Shown here piece by piece: positions 13,902 through 18,008 of a DNA stretch of 18,008 nucleotides. How positions within the stretch are numbered: the first letter of the stretch is position 1; each line of letters starts with the position of its first letter. This DNA is from Deltaproteobacteria bacterium. Lineage in GTDB: Bacteria > Desulfobacterota > Desulfobacteria > Desulfobacterales > C00003060. The stretch spans positions 1-18,008 of the forward strand of contig JAFDFO010000088.1 in the NCBI GenBank assembly GCA_019309815.1, written 5' to 3'. Made by a program: the position numbers and the translations under genes. Below the pieces are notes generated by a model. The model was not told the DNA's origin and ran no database searches. It worked only from the letters and a program-made list of their open reading frames with translations.

Positions 13902-16352
13902 TTAGCTCACGACCCTCAATCCGGACCGGCTCTTACGAGCGGTTATCTGATTGGAAATTGGTGTCATGTCAAGGATTCTTCTTATTGTCTTAGCCATTTC
14001 GTGAGCTCGAAAGGGCTTGTTCAAGACCTCCATAGCACCTGCTTCGAGTGCCTGCTGTACGACCTCACTATCTGCATACCCAGTTGTTATGAGGACCCTA
14101 GCCTGGGGTTTTACCTTTATAATCTCCTGAAGGCAACGTTTGCCTCCCATGCCAGCCATGATAAGATCGAGGATTACCAAGTGAATTGTGCTTTTCGCTT
14201 GTGTCATTATCTCCAAGGCCTCCTCACCACTTCCTGCTAATAGAATCGTATACCCATACCCCTGGAGAAGCTCCTTACCATATTTCCTAGTTCCCGCCTC
14301 ATCATCCACTAAAAGAATTGTCTCTGTCCCACGAGTTACGATATATTCTTCGCCTATTTCTTCGGAAAGGGCTTGTTCTGTCTTAACCAAGGCTCGAAGA
14401 TAAACTTTGAAGGTAGTACCAACACCTCGCTCACTTTCGCATTTTATGTGGCCGTGATGAGCCTTCACAATCCCGTATACAGTGGAAAGTCCCAGGCCTG
14501 TTCCTTGTCCTGGGCCCTTCGTTGTATAGAAGGGCTCAAAGATATGGTCCAGTGTATTTTTCTCTATGCCGTGACCAGTATCAGAAACCCAGAGCATGAC
14601 GTGTCCTCCAGGTCTCAAACCCGCATGGGCTCGGCAGAACTGCTCATCAAGGACAACATTCTTTGTGCCGACAACCAGCTCTCCCCCTTCGGGCATAGCG
14701 TCTCGCGCGTTCACGGCCAGGTTCATCAATATCTGATTCACTTGTACTGGGTCGGCATCAACCATCCTGAGTTCCGGGTCAAGCTGCAATTCAATGTCAA
14801 TCATCTTGGGAATTGTACTGGCGATGAGTTTATTGACTTCCTTAACCTCGGAATTCAGGTCAAGGGGGCGCGGTTGGCTTTCTCCCTTTCTGCTAAAAGT
14901 GAGGAGTTGCCTGATCAGTCCGCTGGCGCGTTCGGAAGCCGATTCTATTTGCTTCAACTTAGGGAAATGAGGGCTTTGCTCGTCAAAGTCAAACAGAAGC
15001 AAGCTGACATTGCCCAGTACAGCTTGGAGGATGTTGTTGAAGTCATGGGCAATTCCCCCTGCCAGATTTCCTACGGCTTCCATCTTCTGAGATTGAAGAC
15101 TTGAAACGTAAGACCTTTCGAGATCCCGGTATAGCCGGGCGTTTTCTATGGCAACAGCAATTTGGTTAGAAAAGGCCATAAGAAGATTCAAATCAGGTTC
15201 TGCCGCCTCAGCTGGTTTTGGGGGCATCTCTCCTGCAAGTACTCCAATTACTTTGTTTCGGGCAATAAGGGGAGCAGCCGAGAAATTCTCCGGTTGGAAG
15301 GTGTGTATGATTATATTTTCTTGTCGCAGACCAGACTTCTTCACATCCTTGACATATATAGGCCGGCCCGTGGCAGCTACCCGGGCAATAATGTTGCTCA
15401 TTCGATCCAGGGGTATGTCGTATCCTGTCAAAGGTTGAACCAATTCATCTACTGCACCAGACGCCTGAGCAAACCGCAGGTTCTCGTGCTTCTCGTCAAC
15501 CAAGAAAAGTACAGCTCTATTGAAGCCAATCACTGTGGTGAGAAGATCCATGATTGTCTGAATGAGGCTCTGTTCATCGAGAATGGAGACCACCGCCTGG
15601 CTAGCCTCCTGGAGACTCATGAGATAGGCTATTTTTTCCTCCAGCTCCACATTCAGTTGTGTTACCTGTTGATACTTCTGGCGGATTATGTCCTTGTCCG
15701 TTTCCATCTCCTTCAGCAACGAGTCAAGGACCTCCCTCCTCAACTTGCGTCGGTGAAAGAACAGCTTCATCAGGGACTTCTTCTCCCACCTCATGTCATA
15801 TTCACAATACGGGCCACCTTCGAAAAAACACACGGTCTCTTCCAGACTAGCTGGAGGAAGGTCCCATATTGTGGACATCGCTTGGTAAATGCCTTTGTTT
15901 ATCAGACAAAAATCACGTGTTACGGGGAAGCCTTCAAACCAGTGCAGTCGGACAATGGCGTGGGTATTAGAAGCTGTGACGATTTCTACCTTCTTTGTCT
16001 TGTTGACTTTGTCATTTATTTTAGGCGCTTTCTGAATGGCATACTTTGGCGAAAAAAGGGCTCGGACCACTATTCTGCCTATGTAACCAAGCCTCTTCTG
16101 CGTTATTGATTCAAATCCTGCCTTGTACATTGCCATTTCATCTGAGGTGGCTCTTTTTGCCGCCTCCATGACGGCGCGGCATACTTCAACGCTGATCCAG
16201 TTGTTCTGGTCGGTGAGGAAGAGCTCGGGATCATCCCCCTCGGGAAGTATGCCTCTTAACGGCTCAAACAGAAGGTGGAGATTCTCGGGGTTGTTACTGC
16301 GCACATAATCTATGATCGCCTTCGTATTATGACAGCTCGTTTCCGACTTCAT
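13902..16352 (-). CDS. GAF hybrid sensor histidine kinase with N-terminal V4R-like sensor domain
   Basis: An 816-residue kinase, apparently cytoplasmic. The N-terminal module (about 40-190) ends in CFFEGGPYCEYDMRW (Cys175, Cys183). This resembles the tail of 4-vinyl-reductase/heme-NO-binding-like ligand domains, but the assignment is tentative. A basic coiled-coil linker follows (about 200-245), then a GAF domain (about 250-405), HisKA with GGIAHDFNN (His436), HATPase_c (N-box Asn548, DTGHGIE, GQGTGLGL), and a C-terminal receiver with Asp729 and Lys779. The frame extends to a TTG at 16391, but ATG at 16352 is preceded by GAGGAG nine bases away and is preferred. It is first in the minus-strand series and precedes the enolase-type gene by 70 bases, so it may sense a substrate or product of that pathway (inference). 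Confidence 0.92.
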   Translation of the reverse strand: MKSETSCHNTKAIIDYVRSNNPENLHLLFEPLRGILPEGDDPELFLTDQNNWISVEVCRAVMEAAKRATSDEMAMYKAGFESITQKRLGYIGRIVVRALFSPKYAIQKAPKINDKVNKTKKVEIVTASNTHAIVRLHWFEGFPVTRDFCLINKGIYQAMSTIWDLPPASLEETVCFFEGGPYCEYDMRWEKKSLMKLFFHRRKLRREVLDSLLKEMETDKDIIRQKYQQVTQLNVELEEKIAYLMSLQEASQAVVSILDEQSLIQTIMDLLTTVIGFNRAVLFLVDEKHENLRFAQASGAVDELVQPLTGYDIPLDRMSNIIARVAATGRPIYVKDVKKSGLRQENIIIHTFQPENFSAAPLIARNKVIGVLAGEMPPKPAEAAEPDLNLLMAFSNQIAVAIENARLYRDLERSYVSSLQSQKMEAVGNLAGGIAHDFNNILQAVLGNVSLLLFDFDEQSPHFPKLKQIESASERASGLIRQLLTFSRKGESQPRPLDLNSEVKEVNKLIASTIPKMIDIELQLDPELRMVDADPVQVNQILMNLAVNARDAMPEGGELVVGTKNVVLDEQFCRAHAGLRPGGHVMLWVSDTGHGIEKNTLDHIFEPFYTTKGPGQGTGLGLSTVYGIVKAHHGHIKCESERGVGTTFKVYLRALVKTEQALSEEIGEEYIVTRGTETILLVDDEAGTRKYGKELLQGYGYTILLAGSGEEALEIMTQAKSTIHLVILDLIMAGMGGKRCLQEIIKVKPQARVLITTGYADSEVVQQALEAGAMEVLNKPFRAHEMAKTIRRILDMTPISNQITARKSRSGLRVVS

Positions 16353-16454
16353 GTCGCCGTGCTCCTCACGCGGTAGTCGTTGATAGCTCAAGTATCCACC
16401 ACCGCTAAAGCGTCAATTTTCGCACATCAACGAGTCTTGGGTCAAGATATTTGT

Positions 16455-16468
16455 CACATAGGTATGTG
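16455..16468. repeat. 14-base palindrome, candidate operator
   Basis: CACATA GG TATGTG is a perfect two-arm inverted repeat with a 2-base centre, about 100 bases upstream of the kinase start. It is typical in size and symmetry of a dimeric regulator site, but no promoter was placed beside it with confidence. Confidence 0.4.
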
Positions 16469-16643
16469 GAAACGTATATAAATGGCTCTCTGCAGAGGCG
16501 AAGAGGGCAGGATCTTGTTTGCCGTCGTGGTAACAGAGCTGTGAAACGGGGGAACACGTGGCCCATAACTCTCCTTTGTAGTTCTGGGAAGAGGAAGCCT
16601 GAAGGCCCTTCTTTGTTGCGGAAGAAAAAAACTGTTTATACAG

Positions 16644-16669
16644 AGAGTAATTATACTACATATTACTCT
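16644..16669. repeat. 8-base inverted repeat in AT-rich DNA, candidate operator
   Basis: AGAGTAAT (16644-16651) and ATTACTCT (16662-16669) are perfect complements around a 10-base spacer, so the half-site centres lie 18 bases apart. This is between the two divergent operons. A second small stem, TGAAC TGGG GTTCA, follows at 16669-16682. Confidence 0.45.
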
Positions 16670-16748
16670 GAACTGGGGTTCAATTACTACATCTTGCGTT
16701 TCTGTGAATATCTTGTGAACAAACGGAACAAAGGGGGGTAATTTAAAC

Positions 16749-16778
16749 GTGACATTACATTGCTGAATGTGATAAAAT
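16749..16778 (+). promoter_or_regulatory. Sigma70-type promoter for the acyltransferase, with operator-like repeat
   Basis: GTGACA (5 of 6) and TAAAAT (5 of 6) are separated by 18 bases. The implied start near 16785 gives a leader of about 100 bases. The spacer contains ACATT GCTG AATGT (16757-16770), an inverted repeat placed where a repressor would block RNA polymerase. Confidence 0.5.
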
Positions 16779-16802
16779 ATTGTCCTTCATGGCGTGAGGA
16801 GT

Positions 16803-16821
16803 TTGCAGGGCAAAACTGCAA
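16803..16821 (+). other. Leader stem-loop upstream of the acyltransferase
   Basis: TTGCAG, loop GGCAAAA, CTGCAA gives a perfect 6-pair stem about 20 bases after the predicted transcription start. It is too short to identify as a known riboswitch. It could be a 5' stability element. Confidence 0.35.
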
Positions 16822-16887
16822 CGGTAGAGTTTCTAAGCAAGGCGAGTTACAGCGAAGAACTGATAGCTAGCAAGGAAGGGGGAAGAT

Positions 16888-17838
16888 GTGACTAGTATAG
16901 CTGAGGCGCTGCCCCTGTCTTCATTGAACAAATTGAGGCGGAAGTTCAGACTGAACATTAGTCTGAGCAAATTCCTTCAGTTCAGATTCAACTTGTTCGT
17001 TATGTCGCATTCGCCGATTTGGGTCACGAGGGCTTACATATGGATCCTTGCAAGGCTGTATTTTCTGTGCAGACCCGGGCAAGTAAAGAGGATACGGAAA
17101 AACATAGCAAAGGCCATGAGGGATCGGACACCTTCAGAAGTAGATAAGATTACACGGGGTGTTGTTAAAGGAATTATCCAGCACTATCAGGAGAAGATGT
17201 TCAACGGGTTTCTCCCCATGCCGAAGTTCAGAAGGTTTTTAGTTTCGAAGGTGGTTTTCGATGGGTATGAGCGAGTACTGCAGGATGCTATTGGGGAAGG
17301 GCGGGGAGTCATCATCGCCAGCGCTCACTATGGTGCACTGGAGTTTCTCCCCATTTATCTTGCAGTGAGAAAATACGGCACAGTCACTTTGGCGAAGTTT
17401 TCGACGGAAAAGCTAAAAGATATCATCGTACCTCGCGCAAATGGCGACGGATTAGAAATTATTGTGCCAGGTAACGGTACAAATGTCTTTCGGGAAGCAA
17501 GTAAGGTTCTGAGTGAGAACAAGATATTTGTGACGCAGTGTGATGAGACAGATGAGTGGCATGGGGACAGTGAGGAGTCGATGGAATTTCTGGGGAGAAG
17601 GATTCATCCCGACAGAATGCTAAAGGTCCTCTGCAAGAGAACCGGGGCTGTGTTGCTCTTTGGAGTGCTTCAGAGAGAGGAGAAAAAGGAATACAAGCTG
17701 TTCTTGCACCGGATTCCCTGCGAAGGGAGTGTGCCAAATAGTGTGCGGACACTCAAATTGCTTGAGAAATACATAAATCAGCACCCCGAACAATGGTACG
17801 AATGGAAGAAATACGACAAATTTGGGCGTGCAATTTAA
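16888..17838 (+). CDS. LpxL/HtrB-type lipid acyltransferase (LPLAT family)
   Basis: A 316-residue protein related to lipid A late acyltransferases, which move an acyl chain from acyl-ACP to a lipid or amine acceptor at the inner membrane. The HxxxxE catalytic motif is His147 to Glu152 in SAHYGALE. A hydrophobic segment at about 37-62 would anchor it to the membrane. The C-terminus NQHPEQWYEWKKYDKF matches the usual PEQW ending of the family. The GTG at 16888 is well supported, because AAGGAAGGGGG lies 5 bases upstream. It stands alone, divergent from the minus-strand operon, with its own promoter. It could be a true lipid A enzyme, or an acyltransferase serving the neighbouring pathway as seen in some natural-product loci. 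The sequence does not decide this, so no symbol is given. Confidence 0.85.
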   Translation: MTSIAEALPLSSLNKLRRKFRLNISLSKFLQFRFNLFVMSHSPIWVTRAYIWILARLYFLCRPGQVKRIRKNIAKAMRDRTPSEVDKITRGVVKGIIQHYQEKMFNGFLPMPKFRRFLVSKVVFDGYERVLQDAIGEGRGVIIASAHYGALEFLPIYLAVRKYGTVTLAKFSTEKLKDIIVPRANGDGLEIIVPGNGTNVFREASKVLSENKIFVTQCDETDEWHGDSEESMEFLGRRIHPDRMLKVLCKRTGAVLLFGVLQREEKKEYKLFLHRIPCEGSVPNSVRTLKLLEKYINQHPEQWYEWKKYDKFGRAI

Positions 17839-17849
17839 GTACACATTCT

Positions 17850-17859
17850 ATGTTAACAT
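17850..17859. repeat. 10-base palindrome after the acyltransferase
   Basis: ATGTTAACAT is perfectly self-complementary and is followed at once by TTGACA. No good -10 lies at the right distance, so neither a promoter nor a terminator is claimed. Confidence 0.3.
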
Positions 17860-17881
17860 TGACATTTCGAGAGAATCTGAC

Positions 17882-18007
17882 TTAAGCATGTTTCATGATT
17901 TTGTCTTTCCATCCGCGAGTCAAGGGGGATGTCAATCTTCGTCTCACTCTAAAGGGGCTTTTTTCGGACAAAGACACCAAGTTAATTGCCTCTTGCCGTG
18001 CCGCAAT
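17882..18007 (-). CDS. Possible 3' end of a gene entering from the right
   Basis: On the minus strand one frame is open from the window edge to a TAA at 17882-17884, giving 41 residues that end in RGWKDKIMKHA. The composition is charged and basic, and codon choice is not unlike the neighbours. The opposite strand is also open here from an ATG at 17889, so coding is uncertain. No family is recognised. If real, the gene would converge on the acyltransferase. Confidence 0.25.
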   Translation of the reverse strand: MAARQEAINLVSLSEKSPFRVRRRLTSPLTRGWKDKIMKHA

Positions 18008-18008
18008 C

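Larger units (their letters stand above)
16353..16887. other. Divergent intergenic region rich in inverted repeats
   Basis: A stretch of about 535 bases between the kinase operon and the acyltransferase gene. The middle part is AT-rich (about 16625-16785). Short palindromes occur at 16455-16468, 16488-16497, 16644-16669, 16669-16682 and 16757-16770, with a 5'-leader hairpin at 16803-16821. A 96-codon open frame at 16451-16741 has no convincing start or composition and is not called. No clear leftward promoter for the kinase gene was found. Confidence 0.6.

Noticed and set aside
15162..16109. 315-codon plus-strand frame
   Set aside because: Antisense to the GAF and N-terminal parts of the hybrid kinase; no ribosome-binding site or recognisable domain.
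16632..16643. LexA/SOS box
   Set aside because: CTG and CAG are 6 bases apart instead of the 10 needed for the Enterobacterial-type site.
16451..16741. 96-codon plus-strand frame in the intergenic region
   Set aside because: Starts at TTG without a ribosome-binding site, has odd composition, and overlaps several inverted repeats.
16791..16887. Cyclic-di-GMP (GEMM) riboswitch in the acyltransferase leader
   Set aside because: The AGGGCAAA string recalls GEMM-I, but the GACGCAAAGCC partner segment and second stem are missing.
1..18008. CRISPR array, tRNA, rRNA or insertion sequence
   Set aside because: No regularly spaced repeats, cloverleaf-like sequence, rRNA segment, transposase or flanking target duplication was seen by eye.

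Overview
The window looks like a chromosomal stretch of a Gram-negative, Desulfobacterota-like (former Deltaproteobacteria) organism. The reasons are the gene order lnt-prfB-receiver-glgP, the dense set of hybrid histidine kinases and HDOD proteins, and a B12-binding radical SAM enzyme. This taxonomic call is inference from gene content. Base composition and codon use look even throughout. I see no insertion sequence, tRNA, rRNA or CRISPR array.

Region 1 (1-4072, minus strand) is a two-gene signalling operon. An HDOD-GAF-histidine kinase is transcribed first. It is followed after 26 bases by a receiver-PAS-kinase-receiver hybrid that runs off the left edge.

Region 2 (4073-4438) is the divergent intergenic region. 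Region 3 (4439-10135, plus strand) is a housekeeping operon. It encodes apolipoprotein N-acyltransferase (lnt, GTG start) and peptide chain release factor 2 (prfB, with an intact in-frame UGA and +1 frameshift signal). A single-domain response regulator follows, overlapping an alpha-glucan phosphorylase (glgP) by 4 bases.

Region 4 (10136-10340) is a convergent gap with a weak terminator-like hairpin. Region 5 (10341-16352, minus strand) is the most interesting part: four co-directional genes with short gaps. In order of transcription they are a GAF hybrid sensor kinase with an unusual N-terminal sensor domain, an enolase-superfamily enzyme (muconate cycloisomerase/dipeptide epimerase subgroup), a divergent TtcA-like PP-loop ATPase, and a B12-type radical SAM enzyme. 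The PP-loop protein keeps the three cysteines expected for an Fe-S cluster. I read this as a candidate uncharacterised small-molecule or modification pathway with its own sensor. That is inference from co-localisation and domain content.

Region 6 (16353-16887) is a roughly 530-base divergent intergenic region rich in inverted repeats, with a good sigma70-type promoter facing right. Region 7 (16888-17838, plus strand) is an LpxL/HtrB-type acyltransferase. The last 170 bases may hold the 3' end of a minus-strand gene that enters from the right.
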